A model generated the notes under the pieces. It was not told the DNA's origin and did no database searches. It saw nothing but the letters and a program-made list of their open reading frames with translations. Positions 35,054 through 44,857 of a stretch of 64,000 nucleotides of DNA are shown piece after piece (positions within the stretch are counted from its first letter, which is position 1; every line of letters begins with the position of its first letter). The DNA comes from Dechloromonas sp. (GTDB taxonomy: Bacteria > Pseudomonadota > Gammaproteobacteria > Burkholderiales > Rhodocyclaceae). The position numbers and the translations under genes were made by a program. Where the stretch lies: assembly GCA_028687035.1 (NCBI GenBank), contig JAQUAX010000005.1:1-64000 (forward strand), in the 5' to 3' direction.

Positions 35054-36004
35054 GTGAATTCACACGCCATGTCCTTGAGTAAAAATTCCGGGCCGCACAC
35101 GGTCAGTGATCGCCTGGCGCACAACGCGCTGCGCCATTTCAGCGAGCGCCTGATCGAGATGCTGCTGTTCGCGGCCGCCGCCGTGTCGGTGCTGACCACG
35201 GTCGGCATCGTCTATGTGCTGGTCAGCGAATCCATCCATTTTTTCCAGAACGTCCCGCTGGTCGATTTCCTGACCGACACGCAGTGGACCCCGCTGTTCG
35301 ACGATGCCCACTTCGGCATCATGGTCCTCGTGTCCGGCACCCTGGTCTCGTCGGCCGTCGCGCTGCTCGTCGCGATCCCGATGGGCACGACGATCGCCAT
35401 CTACCTGTCCGAATTCTCCAATCCGCGCGTCCGCGAGATCGCCAAGCCGGTGCTCGAACTGCTCGGCGGCATCCCGACCATCGTCTTCGGCTACTTCGCG
35501 CTGTTGATGGTGACCCCGCTGCTGCAGAAGATCTTCCCGGAACTGCCGGGCTTCTCGCTGCTGTCCGCCGGCCTGGTGATGGGCATCATGATCGTGCCCT
35601 ACATCGCGTCGCTGTCCGAGGATGCGATGCGCGCGGTGCCGATGAGCCTGCGCGAAGGTTCCTACGCGATGGGCTCGACCCGCCTGCATACCGCAATCCA
35701 CGTCGTCGTCCCGGCCGCCTTCTCGGGCCTGGCCGCCTCCTACATCCTGGCCATCTCGCGCGCCGTCGGCGAAACGATGATCCTCGCGGTCGCGGCCGGC
35801 ATGCAGCCCAACCTGACCTGGAATCCGATGGAACCGGCGGCGACCATCACCTCCTACATCGTCCAGGTCGCGCTCGGCGACCTGCCGCACGGCTCGCTCG
35901 GCTACCAGACCATCTTCGCCGCCGGCCTGACGCTGATCCTGATCACGCTCGCCTTCAACATCCTCGGCCAGTGGCTGCGCCGCAAGTTCCGGGAGAACTA
36001 CTGA
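35054..36004 (+). CDS. pstC: phosphate ABC transporter permease PstC
   Basis: Inner-membrane permease subunit, 316 residues with about six spans and the ABC permease EAA-like loop (MSLREGSYAMGSTRLHTAI). The GTG start at 35054 is kept because AGGGAA lies eight bases upstream; ATG 35069 lacks a ribosome-binding site. It ends 1 bp before pstA begins. Confidence 0.95.
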   Translation: MNSHAMSLSKNSGPHTVSDRLAHNALRHFSERLIEMLLFAAAAVSVLTTVGIVYVLVSESIHFFQNVPLVDFLTDTQWTPLFDDAHFGIMVLVSGTLVSSAVALLVAIPMGTTIAIYLSEFSNPRVREIAKPVLELLGGIPTIVFGYFALLMVTPLLQKIFPELPGFSLLSAGLVMGIMIVPYIASLSEDAMRAVPMSLREGSYAMGSTRLHTAIHVVVPAAFSGLAASYILAISRAVGETMILAVAAGMQPNLTWNPMEPAATITSYIVQVALGDLPHGSLGYQTIFAAGLTLILITLAFNILGQWLRRKFRENY

Positions 36005-36005
36005 A

Positions 36006-36944
36006 ATGCAACAGAACGCACTGACGACCGAACAGGTCCGCGCCCTGATCGCCAAGGGCAAGCTGAAGGACACCATCTTCCAGGCCATGGGCATCCTGTG
36101 CCTGGCCATCGGCCTGGTCGTGATCTTCCTGCTGGTCGGCGACATGGTGATGCGCGGCGCCGAACGCCTGAACCTCGATTTCTTCACCAACTTCGCGTCG
36201 CGCCGTGCCGGCAGCGCCGGCATCCTGTCGGCCTGGGTCGGCTCGCTGCTGGTGATGACGGTCACCGCCTTCGCCGCGGTGCCGCTCGGTGTCGCCGCCG
36301 GCGTCTATCTCGAGGAATACGCCAAGCGCAACTGGATCACCGAGATCATCGAGATCAACATCACCAACCTGGCCGCGGTGCCGTCCATCGTCTATGGCCT
36401 GCTGGCGCTCGGCATCTTCGTCTACCAGTTCGGCTTCGGCCAGAGCATCCTGTCGGCCGGCCTGACGCTGGCGCTGCTGATCCTGCCCATCGTCATCGTG
36501 TCCACCCGCGAAGCCATCCGCGCCATTCCGGCGATGATCCGCGAAGGCTCGATGGCGGTCGGTGCGACCCGCTGGCAGACCTGCCGCTACCACATCATCC
36601 CGTACGCGATGCCCGGCATCCTGACCGGCGTCATCATCGGCCTGGCCCGCGCGATCGGCGAAACCGCGCCGATCATCACGATTGGCGCGCTGACCTTCAT
36701 TGCCTTCCTGCCGCCGCTGCCCTTCACCGAAATGGCGCCGGGCGTCACCGCCGGTCCGTTCGATTGGCTGATGTCGCCCTTCACCGTGATGCCGATCCAG
36801 ATCTTCAACTGGACCTCGCGCCCGGACCCGGCCTTCGAGATCAACGCCGCCGCTGCCGGCTTCGTGCTGATGGCCATGGTGCTGTCGATGAACGCCGTCG
36901 CGATCTGGCTGCGCTACAAGATGCGCAAGAACATCAAGTGGTAA
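36006..36944 (+). CDS. pstA: phosphate ABC transporter permease PstA
   Basis: Second permease subunit, 312 residues with about six membrane spans. The conserved cytoplasmic loop [20 protein letters not shown] contacts PstB. It overlaps no neighbour but is 1 nt from pstC. The N-terminus carries a polar 30-residue extension before the first span. Confidence 0.95.
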   Translation: MQQNALTTEQVRALIAKGKLKDTIFQAMGILCLAIGLVVIFLLVGDMVMRGAERLNLDFFTNFASRRAGSAGILSAWVGSLLVMTVTAFAAVPLGVAAGVYLEEYAKRNWITEIIEINITNLAAVPSIVYGLLALGIFVYQFGFGQSILSAGLTLALLILPIVIVSTREAIRAIPAMIREGSMAVGATRWQTCRYHIIPYAMPGILTGVIIGLARAIGETAPIITIGALTFIAFLPPLPFTEMAPGVTAGPFDWLMSPFTVMPIQIFNWTSRPDPAFEINAAAAGFVLMAMVLSMNAVAIWLRYKMRKNIKW

Positions 36945-36973
36945 CCGAACAGAATTTTGAATTGGAGCAGTCC

Positions 36974-37753
36974 ATGCAAGTCCATGACCATCCCGCGCTG
37001 AAGGCCGAGGCCCGCGACCTGAGCTTCTTCTACGGCGAAGCCAAGGCGCTGAAGCACATCAACATGCCGATCTACGACAAGAAGGTCACCGCGCTGATCG
37101 GTCCGTCCGGCTGCGGCAAATCGACCTACCTGCGCAGCTTCAACCGCATGCACGACCTCTACCCGGGCAACCGCTACGAGGGCGAGATCCGCTTCTTCCC
37201 GGACAACACCAACTTGCTGTCGCCCGACGTCGACCCGATCGAGGTCCGGATGCGCGTCGGCATGGTGTTCCAGAAGCCGAACCCCTTCCCCAAGTCGATC
37301 TACGAGAACGTCGCCTACGGCCTGCGCGTGCGCGGCGAGAACAACAAGCGTGTGCTCGACGACAAGGTCGAACAGGCGCTGCGCGGCGGCGCGCTGTGGG
37401 ACGAGGTCAAGGACCGCCTGCACGACCTGGCGTCCAACCTGTCCGGCGGCCAGCAACAGCGCCTGTGCATCGCCCGCGCGCTGGCGACCGACCCGGAACT
37501 GCTGCTGTTCGACGAGCCGACGTCGGCGCTCGACCCGATCGCCACCGGCGCCATCGAGGAACTGGTGCACGAACTGAAGAAACGCGTCACCATCCTGATC
37601 GTGACCCACAACATGCAGCAGGCGGCCCGCGTCTCCGACTACACCGCGTACATGTACCTCGGCGAGATGATCGAGTTCGGCAAGACCGACGAGATTTTCA
37701 TCAAGCCGAACGACAAGCGCACAGAAGACTACATCACCGGCCGCATGGGCTGA
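36974..37753 (+). CDS. pstB: phosphate ABC transporter ATP-binding protein PstB
   Basis: ATPase of the phosphate importer. Walker [10 protein letters not shown], signature LSGGQQQR and Walker B LLLFDEP are intact. The track starts this frame at 36098 within pstA; the real start is ATG 36974 after TTGGAGCAG, giving 259 residues. It is followed 13 bp later by phoU, with which PstSCAB signals phosphate status to PhoR. Confidence 0.97.
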   Translation: MQVHDHPALKAEARDLSFFYGEAKALKHINMPIYDKKVTALIGPSGCGKSTYLRSFNRMHDLYPGNRYEGEIRFFPDNTNLLSPDVDPIEVRMRVGMVFQKPNPFPKSIYENVAYGLRVRGENNKRVLDDKVEQALRGGALWDEVKDRLHDLASNLSGGQQQRLCIARALATDPELLLFDEPTSALDPIATGAIEELVHELKKRVTILIVTHNMQQAARVSDYTAYMYLGEMIEFGKTDEIFIKPNDKRTEDYITGRMG

Positions 37754-37766
37754 GCGAGGGGCGAAC

Positions 37767-38456
37767 ATGAACGAATCCCAACACCTGTCCAGCCAGTTCG
37801 ACGAGGAACTCGGCCGCCTGCGTACCCACGTGCTGCAGATGGGCGGTCTGGTCGAGACCCAGGTTTCGGCCGCGATCGACGCCTATTCGAGCGGCGAGAT
37901 TTCCAGCGTCAAGACCATCGTCGAGACCGATCGCCGGATCAACGAACTCGAGAAGGCGATCGACGACGACTGCGCGCACGTCATCGCCAAGCGCCAGCCG
38001 GCAGCGTCCGACCTGCGCCTGGTGCTCGGCATCAGCAAGATCGTTACCGACCTTGAGCGGGCTGGCGACGAAGCCAAGAAGATCGCCAAGGGCGTGCGCC
38101 GTATCTACGAAGCCGGCCACATGCCGGCGCAGTACGGCATCGGCATCCGCCACCTGGCCGAGGCCGCGCTGGCCATGGTCCGCCAGTCGCTCGACGCCTT
38201 CGCCCGGATCGACGCGGTGCAGGCCAAGGCGGTGATCCGCGCCGACTCCGACGTCGATACCGAGTTCAAGTCCATCATCCGCCAGCTGATCACGCACATG
38301 ATGGAAGATCCGCGGACCATCACGACCTCGATCGAGATCATCTCGATCGCCCGCGCCATCGAGCGCATCGGCGACCACGCGAAGAACGTCGCCGAGCAGG
38401 TCGTGTTCGTCGTCGAGGGGCGCGACATCCGCCACGACAAGGAGGCGATCAAGTGA
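37767..38456 (+). CDS. phoU: phosphate signalling complex protein PhoU
   Basis: Negative regulator that connects the Pst transporter with the PhoR kinase. The 229-residue protein is two repeated three-helix bundles with the metal-cluster motifs ExDxxxNxxE-like (ETDRRINELEKAID) and RAIERIGDHAKNVAEQ. It overlaps phoB by 4 bp, indicating translational coupling. Confidence 0.95.
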   Translation: MNESQHLSSQFDEELGRLRTHVLQMGGLVETQVSAAIDAYSSGEISSVKTIVETDRRINELEKAIDDDCAHVIAKRQPAASDLRLVLGISKIVTDLERAGDEAKKIAKGVRRIYEAGHMPAQYGIGIRHLAEAALAMVRQSLDAFARIDAVQAKAVIRADSDVDTEFKSIIRQLITHMMEDPRTITTSIEIISIARAIERIGDHAKNVAEQVVFVVEGRDIRHDKEAIK

Positions 38457-39139
38457 CACCGACCATTCTGGTCGTCGAGGACGAGCCGGCGATCCAGGAA
38501 CTCGTCGCGATCAACCTGAAGCATGCCGGCTTCCTGGTCGTCCGCGCGAGCAGCGCCGAAGAAGCCGAGTCGGCGATCTGCGCCGCCTTGCCTGACCTGG
38601 TGATCCTCGACTGGATGCTGCCCGGCCAGTCCGGCGTCGCGCTGGCCAAGAAAATCCGCGCCGACGAGCGAACCCGCGAACTGCCGATCATCATGCTGAC
38701 CGCCCGCGTGCATGAGGAAGACAAGGTCCAGGGGCTGGAAGCCGGTGCCGACGACTACGTGACCAAGCCCTTCTCGCCGAAGGAACTGGTCGCCCGCGTC
38801 CGTGCCGTGCTGCGCCGCCGCGCCCCGCACCTGGCCGGCGAGGCGGTCGAGATCGGCTCGCTGTCGCTGAATCCGGCGACCCACCGGGTGCTCGCCGCCG
38901 GCCAGCCGATCGACCTCGGGCCGACCGAGTTCCGCCTGCTGTTCTTCTTCATGACCCACGCCGAACGCGTCTATACGCGCGCCCAGCTGCTCGACGAGGT
39001 CTGGGGCGACCACGTGTTCATCGAGGAGCGTACCGTCGACGTGCATATCCGCCGGCTGCGCGCCGCGCTGGAATCGTCCGGCCACCACGAGCGCGTCGAG
39101 ACCGTGCGCGGCACCGGCTACCGCTTCCGGGGAGCCTGA
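38453..39139 (+). CDS. phoB: phosphate regulon response regulator PhoB
   Basis: OmpR-type transcription factor that binds Pho boxes. The receiver domain has VVEDEP, the phospho-acceptor D in LVILDWMLPG, and VTKPFSPKEL. The winged-helix DNA-binding domain (about 130-228) contains LGPTEFRLLFFFMTH and ERTVDVHIRRLR. GTG start at 38453 overlapping phoU. It is the presumed regulator of all Pho-box-like sites listed here. Confidence 0.96.
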   Translation: MTPTILVVEDEPAIQELVAINLKHAGFLVVRASSAEEAESAICAALPDLVILDWMLPGQSGVALAKKIRADERTRELPIIMLTARVHEEDKVQGLEAGADDYVTKPFSPKELVARVRAVLRRRAPHLAGEAVEIGSLSLNPATHRVLAAGQPIDLGPTEFRLLFFFMTHAERVYTRAQLLDEVWGDHVFIEERTVDVHIRRLRAALESSGHHERVETVRGTGYRFRGA

Positions 39140-39144
39140 CGCCC

Positions 39145-40437
39145 GTGTCCGCCCAACTGCTCCAGGCCTTCCTGATCGCGCTGTCCACGGCGGTCGTCGC
39201 TTTCCCGGTCGGCTATTTCTGGGCGCAGTGGGCCGGCTGGATGGTGTTCTGCGTCGGGCTCGGCCTGCAGCTGCTGTTCCATTTCCGCAATTTCGCCCGC
39301 CTCGAGCGCTGGTCGCGTTCGCCGGTCGTCGATGCCAGCCTGGAAGGCGAGGGCGCCTGGGACGGTGTGTTCGGCCGCCTGTACCGGCACGAGAAGGACT
39401 TGCGGGCGCAGATCGCGCAGCGCGACGAGGAAATCAGGATGCTGGTCGCCGCCGCGCAGGCGCTGACCGACGGCATCGTGATCCTCGACCTGTCCAACCA
39501 GATCATTTTCTGCAACACGATGGCCGAGGTCCAGCTCGGCCTGAAGCTGGCCACCGACCGCGGCCAGCCCGTGGTCAACCTGGTCCGCCGGCCGGAATTC
39601 GTCGCCTACCTGCAGGCCGGGATGTTCGACCGGCCGCTGACACTGCGCCCGGAACGCGGCGAGGAGCGGGTGCTGGCGATCCACGTGATTCCCTACGCCG
39701 GCCGGCGCCGCCTGCTGCAGGTCAAGGACATCACGCAGGCCGACCGCCTGGACCAGACGCGGCGCGATTTCGTCGCCAACGTGTCGCACGAATTGCGCAC
39801 GCCGCTGACCGTGCTCGCCGGCTTCCTCGAGACCTTGCAGGAAATCGACGTCGGACCGGACGAGCGCCACCGCTACCTCGAAATGATGGCCGACCAGTCG
39901 GCGCGCATGCGCTCCATCGTGCAGGACCTGCTGACGCTGTCGTCGATCGAATCGGCGCCGCCGCCGGAGAACGATGTCGTCGACATGGCCAACCTGATCG
40001 ACAAGCTGCGCCGCGACGCCGAGGCGCTGTCGTCCGGCCGCCACAACATCGTCGTCGAGTCCGACGGCCGGGGCGACCTGCTCGGCGCCGAGCCGGAACT
40101 GGTCAGCGCCTTCAGCAACCTGGTGGCCAACGCGGTGCGCTACACGCCGGCCGGCGGCACGGTCCGCATCCAGTGGAAGGCGACGCCGCAGGGGGCCGAA
40201 TTCGCCGTCCAGGACAACGGGATCGGCATCGACCCGAAGCACATTCCGCGGCTGGTCGAGCGTTTCTACCGCGTCGACCGCGGCCGTTCGCGGGACTCCG
40301 GCGGCACCGGCCTCGGTCTGGCCATCGTCAAGCATTCGCTGAACCGCCACCAGGCGCTGCTCGAGATCAAGAGCGAGCCCGGCGTCGGCAGCCGCTTCGC
40401 CGCCCGCTTCCCGGCCAGCCGCGTCGCCGGCATCTGA
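39145..40437 (+). CDS. phoR: phosphate regulon sensor histidine kinase PhoR
   Basis: Membrane sensor kinase that phosphorylates PhoB when phosphate is scarce. Two N-terminal helices (about 5-22 and 28-45) with no real periplasmic domain are followed by a PAS domain. The DHp helix contains the phospho-acceptor histidine in FVANVSHELRTPLTV, and the ATPase domain contains NAVRYTPAGG, DNGIGID and GGTGLGLAIVKH. GTG start at 39145, 5 bp after phoB. Confidence 0.96.
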   Translation: MSAQLLQAFLIALSTAVVAFPVGYFWAQWAGWMVFCVGLGLQLLFHFRNFARLERWSRSPVVDASLEGEGAWDGVFGRLYRHEKDLRAQIAQRDEEIRMLVAAAQALTDGIVILDLSNQIIFCNTMAEVQLGLKLATDRGQPVVNLVRRPEFVAYLQAGMFDRPLTLRPERGEERVLAIHVIPYAGRRRLLQVKDITQADRLDQTRRDFVANVSHELRTPLTVLAGFLETLQEIDVGPDERHRYLEMMADQSARMRSIVQDLLTLSSIESAPPPENDVVDMANLIDKLRRDAEALSSGRHNIVVESDGRGDLLGAEPELVSAFSNLVANAVRYTPAGGTVRIQWKATPQGAEFAVQDNGIGIDPKHIPRLVERFYRVDRGRSRDSGGTGLGLAIVKHSLNRHQALLEIKSEPGVGSRFAARFPASRVAGI

Positions 40438-40502
40438 TTGCCTGAACCCGGCCGGCTTTCCGCGGTCGACCCTGCTCCGAACGACAAAATGGAGGAGGCA
40501 TC

Positions 40503-41027
40503 ATGCGAATCAAAGCGATAGCCGGCGGCATCCTTGCCGCCGCGCTCGGCACCGCCGCGGCGGCCGAGATCAGCGTTCCGATGTTCCTTGCCGAAGCCCA
40601 GGGGGCAGGGCGCGCGATCGGCCAGGTCGTCATTGCCGAAACGCCTTACGGCCTGGTTTTCGCGCCGCAGCTGACCGGCCTGCCGCCGGGGCTGCACGGC
40701 TTCCACGTCCATGAAAACCCGAGCTGCGATGCGAAGGACAAGGACGGCACGCCGGTTCCGGCGCTCGCCGCCGGCGGCCACTACGATCCGGCCGGCAGCA
40801 AGAAGCACGGCCAGCCGTGGGGCGACGGCCACCTCGGCGACCTGCCGGCGCTGTTCGTCGCCGCTTCCGGGGAGGCGTCGAACCCGGTGCTGGCGCCGCG
40901 CCTGAAGAGCCTGGCCGACGTCCGCGGCCGCTCGCTGATGATCCATGCCGGCGGCGACAACCACGCCGACCACCCGGCGCCGCTCGGCGGCGGCGGGGCG
41001 CGCCAGGCCTGCGGCGTGATCCGCTGA
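40503..41027 (+). CDS. sodC: superoxide dismutase [Cu-Zn], periplasmic
   Basis: Converts superoxide to hydrogen peroxide and oxygen in the periplasm. The 174-residue precursor has a signal peptide (to about AAAA, residue 21). Copper and zinc ligands sit in [18 protein letters not shown] and [13 protein letters not shown], and a disulphide pairs the Cys of NPSC with the C-terminal Cys. An AAATGGAGGAGG ribosome-binding region precedes ATG 40503. It lies after phoR without an evident terminator between them, so read-through is possible. Confidence 0.95.
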   Translation: MRIKAIAGGILAAALGTAAAAEISVPMFLAEAQGAGRAIGQVVIAETPYGLVFAPQLTGLPPGLHGFHVHENPSCDAKDKDGTPVPALAAGGHYDPAGSKKHGQPWGDGHLGDLPALFVAASGEASNPVLAPRLKSLADVRGRSLMIHAGGDNHADHPAPLGGGGARQACGVIR

Positions 41028-41032
41028 TCCGC

Positions 41033-41056
41033 GGGCGGCGCGGTTCCGCGCCGCCC
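41033..41056. terminator. hairpin between converging sodC and purT
   Basis: Perfect 11-bp stem GGGCGGCGCGG / CCGCGCCGCCC with a 2-nt formal loop. It lies between the two converging stops. There is no good U-tract on either strand, so termination is likely but not certain. Confidence 0.5.
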
Positions 41057-41064
41057 CTTCCGGC

Positions 41065-42279
41065 TCAGGCCCTGACCGGCCGCACGCGGCTCGCCGCCAG
41101 CTGGGCGCGCTGGCGAGCCTCGTCGGTGTCGGCGCCGTTGGCGACGGCGACGCCCATGCGCCGCTTGGCGAAGGCTTCCGGCTTGCCGAACAGCCGCAGG
41201 TCGCTGCGCGGCACGGCGAGCGCGTCGGCGACGCCTTCGAACGCGATGCCGCCGGCTTCCATGCCGCCGTAGATCACCGCCGAAGCGCCCGGCTCGCGCA
41301 GCGCGGTGTCGACCGGCAGGCCGAGGATGGCGCGGGCGTGCAGCTCGAATTCCGAAAAGCGCTGCGAGCACAGCGTGACCAGCCCGGTGTCGTGCGGCCG
41401 CGGGCTGACCTCGGAGAACCACACCATGTCGCCCTTGACGAACAGTTCGACGCCGAACAGGCCGCGCCCGCCGAGGTTGCCGGTGACCGCCGCGGCGATT
41501 TCGCGGGCGCGTTCCAGCGCGGCCGGCGACATCGGTTGCGGCTGCCAGGATTCGACATAGTCGCCGGCGACCTGCACGTGGCCGATCGGTTCGCAGAAAT
41601 GCGTGTGCACCGTGCCGTCGGCGCCGCGGGCGCGGACCGTCAGCAGCGTGATCTCGTAATCGAAGTCGATGAAGCCCTCGACGATGACCCGCCCCTGATT
41701 GACCCGGCCGCCGCTCGCCGCGTAGTCCCAGGCCTTCTGCACGTCGTCGGGGCCGCGCAGCAGCGACTGGCCCTTGCCGGACGACGACATCACCGGTTTG
41801 ACAATGCACGGGTAGCCGATGCCCGGCTGGCCATCGGCACCGTCGATCGCCGCCTGCAATCCGGCCAGCGAATCGGCGAAACGGTAGGGCGAGGTCGGCA
41901 GCCCGAGCTCCTCGGCGGCCAGCCGGCGGATGCCCTCGCGGTTCATCGTCAGCCGGGCGGCGCGGGCGGTCGGGATGACCTCGGCCAGGCCTTCGGCCTC
42001 GATCTCGACCAGCATGTCGGTGGCGATCGCCTCGATTTCCGGCACGATCAGCTGCGGCTTTTCCTGTTCGACCAGCCGGCGCAGCGCGGCGCCGTCGGTC
42101 ATCGGGATCACGTGGGTGCGGTGTGCGACCTGCTGGCCGGGGGCGTCGGCGTAGCGGTCGACGGCGATCACCTCGACGCCGAGGCGCTGCAGCGCGATGA
42201 CCACTTCCTTGCCGAGTTCGCCGGCGCCGAGCAGCATCACGCGGGTTGCGGTGGACGACAGCGGGGTGCCGATTTTCAT
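41065..42279 (-). CDS. purT: formate-dependent phosphoribosylglycinamide formyltransferase (GAR transformylase 2)
   Basis: ATP-grasp enzyme that makes formyl-GAR from GAR, formate and ATP in purine synthesis. The 404-residue protein contains [21 protein letters not shown] at the N-terminus, the central ATP-grasp region [31 protein letters not shown], and [12 protein letters not shown] near the C-terminus, all typical of PurT. ATG 42279 has AGGAGAATTC upstream. It is divergent from the GT39 gene. Confidence 0.96.
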   Translation of the reverse strand: MKIGTPLSSTATRVMLLGAGELGKEVVIALQRLGVEVIAVDRYADAPGQQVAHRTHVIPMTDGAALRRLVEQEKPQLIVPEIEAIATDMLVEIEAEGLAEVIPTARAARLTMNREGIRRLAAEELGLPTSPYRFADSLAGLQAAIDGADGQPGIGYPCIVKPVMSSSGKGQSLLRGPDDVQKAWDYAASGGRVNQGRVIVEGFIDFDYEITLLTVRARGADGTVHTHFCEPIGHVQVAGDYVESWQPQPMSPAALERAREIAAAVTGNLGGRGLFGVELFVKGDMVWFSEVSPRPHDTGLVTLCSQRFSEFELHARAILGLPVDTALREPGASAVIYGGMEAGGIAFEGVADALAVPRSDLRLFGKPEAFAKRRMGVAVANGADTDEARQRAQLAASRVRPVRA

Positions 42280-42315
42280 TGAATTCTCCTGGCGGTCGGG
42301 GCGGGGGACGGGGCC

Positions 42316-42326
42316 TGAATTATAAT
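42316..42326. promoter_or_regulatory. overlapping divergent -10 elements for purT and the GT39 gene
   Basis: TGAATTATAAT contains TATAAT on the plus strand (42321-42326) and, through its near palindrome, TATAAT on the minus strand (42318-42323). The plus hexamer ends only six bases before ATG 42333, so the GT39 transcript could be leaderless. Neither strand has a strong -35. Confidence 0.5.
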
Positions 42327-42332
42327 CGCGCG

Positions 42333-43985
42333 ATGCATCCGAACCTCACCTCGTCGCCGGCCAGCCGGGCCATCGACCGCTTCCTGTCCTCCCCGTTCAG
42401 CCTGTTGCTCGCCGTCGTGCTGGCCTTCCTCCTGAATGCCTACAGCCTGCCGTTGACCGACGTCGACGAGGGAGCCTTCACCGAGGCGACGCGCGAGATG
42501 ATGGCGCGCGGCAATCTGGTGTCGCCGATGCTCAACGACGTGCCGCGCCACGACAAGCCGATCCTGATCTACTGGGCGCAGGCCGCGTCGGTGACGCTGC
42601 TCGGCCAGAGCGAACTGGGCTACCGGCTGCCGTCGCTGATCGCCGCGCTGTGCTGGCTGTTCGCGCTGTACCGCTTCTGCCTGCGCCACGGCGGGCGGCA
42701 GACGGCGCAGATCGCCGGGCTGGTGATGGCGCTGTCGCTGATGGTCGGCTTCGTCGCCAAGGCGGCGATCGCCGACGCGCTGCTCAACCTGTTCATCGCG
42801 CTGGCGATGTTCGGCATCTACGACTATTTCTGCGACTGCCGCGACGGCAGGGGCGACGCCGTGCTGCGCCGCCGGCTGTTCGCCGTCTACGCCGCGCTCG
42901 GCCTCGGCTTCCTGACCAAGGGGCCGGTCGCCGTGTTCTTCCCGCTGGTCGTCAGCGGCATCTTCTTCGGCCTGTCGCGCAACTGGCGCTGCTGGTGGCG
43001 CGCGCTGTTCTACTGGCCGGGCTGGCTGCTCTTCCTGGCCATCGTCGTGCCCTGGCACGTGATGGTCTGGCTCGACCAGGGCGACGCCTTCTTCCGCGGC
43101 TTCTACCTGAAGCACAACGTCGGCCGCTACTCGGACACCTTCGAGGGCCACGGCGGCAGCCCGTTCTACTACCTGGTCGCGCTGCCGCTGATCCTGATGC
43201 CCTTCACCGGCTGGCTCGCGGTGATCTCGGCCCGGCTGGCCCGCCAGTTCCGGTGGACGCGGCTCGGCACCAGCGACGGCCCCGGCCAGCTCGAACGCTT
43301 CCTGCTGACCTGGTTCGTCGTCGTCTTCGCGTTCTTCTCCTTTTCCAGCACGCAGCTGCCGCATTACGTCGTCTATGGCTGCACGCCGCTGTTCATCCTG
43401 CTCGCCCGCCATCCGCTGAACGTCTTCGGGCGCTGGCTGGCCTACCTGCCGCTGCTGATCTTCGCGCTGGTCATCGCCGGCCTGCCCTGGCTGCTGCCGA
43501 TGGCGGCCGCGAAGACGCACCGGCCGCTGGAGTCGATGCTGCTGGCCGGCCTGGTCGAGTCCTTCTCCGGCAACGGGCGCTGGCTGCTGCTCGCGCTGCC
43601 GCTGGTCGTGCTCGGCATGGCGCTGTGGCGCCGGCTGCCGGTCTGGCAGGGCCTGGTGCTGAGCGGCCTGGTCCAGGCCGCGGTCGTGTTCGGCGTCGTC
43701 GGGCCGCGCGTCATCGAGGTCACCCAGGGGCCGGTCCGCGAGGCCGCCCGGGTCGCCCGCGAACTGGACGGCACCGTCGTCGCGTGGCGCATCTACCAGC
43801 CCAGCTTCAGCGTCTACCGCCAGGCGGTGACGCCGTCCCGGCTGCCGCAGGCCGGCGAACTGGTGCTGACCCGGACCGACCGCTACGCCGATCTCGGCCG
43901 CGCCATCGCGCCGCTGGTCGCCGAGCCGGTCTACCAGCGCGGTTTCGTGACCCTGGCGCGGGTCGACCGCGAACGCCGGCCATGA
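42333..43985 (+). CDS. ArnT-like glycosyltransferase, GT39/GT83 family
   Basis: Polytopic inner-membrane sugar transferase using a polyprenyl-phosphate donor; ArnT-type enzymes decorate lipid A. The 550-residue protein has about 12 spans and the family N-terminal acidic motif [17 protein letters not shown], followed by [13 protein letters not shown]-terminal soluble part (YQPSFSVYR) resembles the ArnT tail. The exact acceptor and sugar are not determinable. Start ATG 42333 rather than the track's upstream frame. Its stop overlaps the next start (ATGA). Confidence 0.85.
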   Translation: MHPNLTSSPASRAIDRFLSSPFSLLLAVVLAFLLNAYSLPLTDVDEGAFTEATREMMARGNLVSPMLNDVPRHDKPILIYWAQAASVTLLGQSELGYRLPSLIAALCWLFALYRFCLRHGGRQTAQIAGLVMALSLMVGFVAKAAIADALLNLFIALAMFGIYDYFCDCRDGRGDAVLRRRLFAVYAALGLGFLTKGPVAVFFPLVVSGIFFGLSRNWRCWWRALFYWPGWLLFLAIVVPWHVMVWLDQGDAFFRGFYLKHNVGRYSDTFEGHGGSPFYYLVALPLILMPFTGWLAVISARLARQFRWTRLGTSDGPGQLERFLLTWFVVVFAFFSFSSTQLPHYVVYGCTPLFILLARHPLNVFGRWLAYLPLLIFALVIAGLPWLLPMAAAKTHRPLESMLLAGLVESFSGNGRWLLLALPLVVLGMALWRRLPVWQGLVLSGLVQAAVVFGVVGPRVIEVTQGPVREAARVARELDGTVVAWRIYQPSFSVYRQAVTPSRLPQAGELVLTRTDRYADLGRAIAPLVAEPVYQRGFVTLARVDRERRP

Positions 43986-44812
43986 ACGACGGCGCGCTGT
44001 TCGGGCCGAAGCCGGTCTTCGACCGCTGGGTTGCCGCCCAGCTCGCGCTGCTGCTCGTCATGACCGGCGCGCTGCTCGCCGGCGCCGGCTGGCACGGCGG
44101 CTTCCGCGGCGCGCAGGCGCTGTCCGGCCAGCTGCCGCCGCTGCTCTGGGAATGCCTGACCACGCTCGGCGACGAACGCGTGCTGCTGGCGCTGATGCTG
44201 CCCTTCACGCTGCGCCATCCGCGCGTGTTCTGGAGCGTCGTGCTGGCCGCGCTGCTGACCGCGCTGATCGCCCGCGGCTTCAAGTGGGGGCTGCCGATGC
44301 CGCGGCCGGCGGCGGTGCTGCCGCCCGACCAGATCACCGTGATCGGCTGGCGGCTGAAGGGGCTGAGCTTCCCGTCCGGCCACACCGGTTCGGCCTTCGC
44401 CTACGCGACCGTCTGGTTCGCCTGCCTCGGCTGGCGGCGAGGCTGGCCGCTGATCGCGGTCGCCGCGATCGCCGGCTTCTCGCGCATTGCGGTCGGCGCC
44501 CACTGGCCGATCGACGTGCTCGGCGGCGCCGTGTTCGGCACCTGCGGCGCGTGGCTCGGCCTGCGCCTGGCCGCCCGCTGGCGCTGGGGCCTGCGGCCCG
44601 GGCCGCACTGGGGGCTGGCCGTCGTCGCGGCGATCGCCGTCGCGACGCTGCCCTTCGACGGCCAGGGCTACCCCGGCTCGCTGCCGTGGCGCATCGCCGT
44701 CGCGCTGTGGGGCCTGGGCGGCTTCGCCGCCGCCTACCTGGTGCCACTGCTGCGCGGCGGGTGGAAAGCGGCCGGCGCGCCGCTGGCCGGCGTCGCCGAC
44801 ACAAAAGCTTAA
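43982..44812 (+). CDS. PAP2-family membrane phosphatase
   Basis: Lipid phosphate phosphatase, 276 residues with about six to seven spans. All three PAP2 motifs are intact: the K and RP of FKWGLPMPRP, SFPSGHTGSAFAYA, and SRIAVGAHWPIDVLGG. Candidate substrates are phosphatidate, phosphatidylglycerol phosphate or undecaprenyl pyrophosphate. Cotranscribed with the GT39 gene (4-bp overlap). Lying directly before the PlcP-like gene, it could also help make diacylglycerol; that is inference. Confidence 0.88.
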   Translation: MNDGALFGPKPVFDRWVAAQLALLLVMTGALLAGAGWHGGFRGAQALSGQLPPLLWECLTTLGDERVLLALMLPFTLRHPRVFWSVVLAALLTALIARGFKWGLPMPRPAAVLPPDQITVIGWRLKGLSFPSGHTGSAFAYATVWFACLGWRRGWPLIAVAAIAGFSRIAVGAHWPIDVLGGAVFGTCGAWLGLRLAARWRWGLRPGPHWGLAVVAAIAVATLPFDGQGYPGSLPWRIAVALWGLGGFAAAYLVPLLRGGWKAAGAPLAGVADTKA

Positions 44813-44851
44813 CCGGGGCGTCACCGGGCATTCACGCGGCCGCCGTATCTT
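44807..44851 (+). promoter_or_regulatory. triple Pho-repeat promoter of the PlcP-like/GT4 operon
   Basis: Three 7-bp repeats at 11-bp spacing, GCTTAAC-CGGG-GCGTCAC-CGGG-CATTCAC, are followed after exactly 10 bp by TATCTT (44846-44851) as -10. Individual repeats match CTGTCAC only partly, but the periodicity and -10 distance equal those at pstS. The predicted start is at or very near ATG 44858, so the leader would be extremely short. Confidence 0.5.
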
Positions 44852-44857
44852 GCGGCC

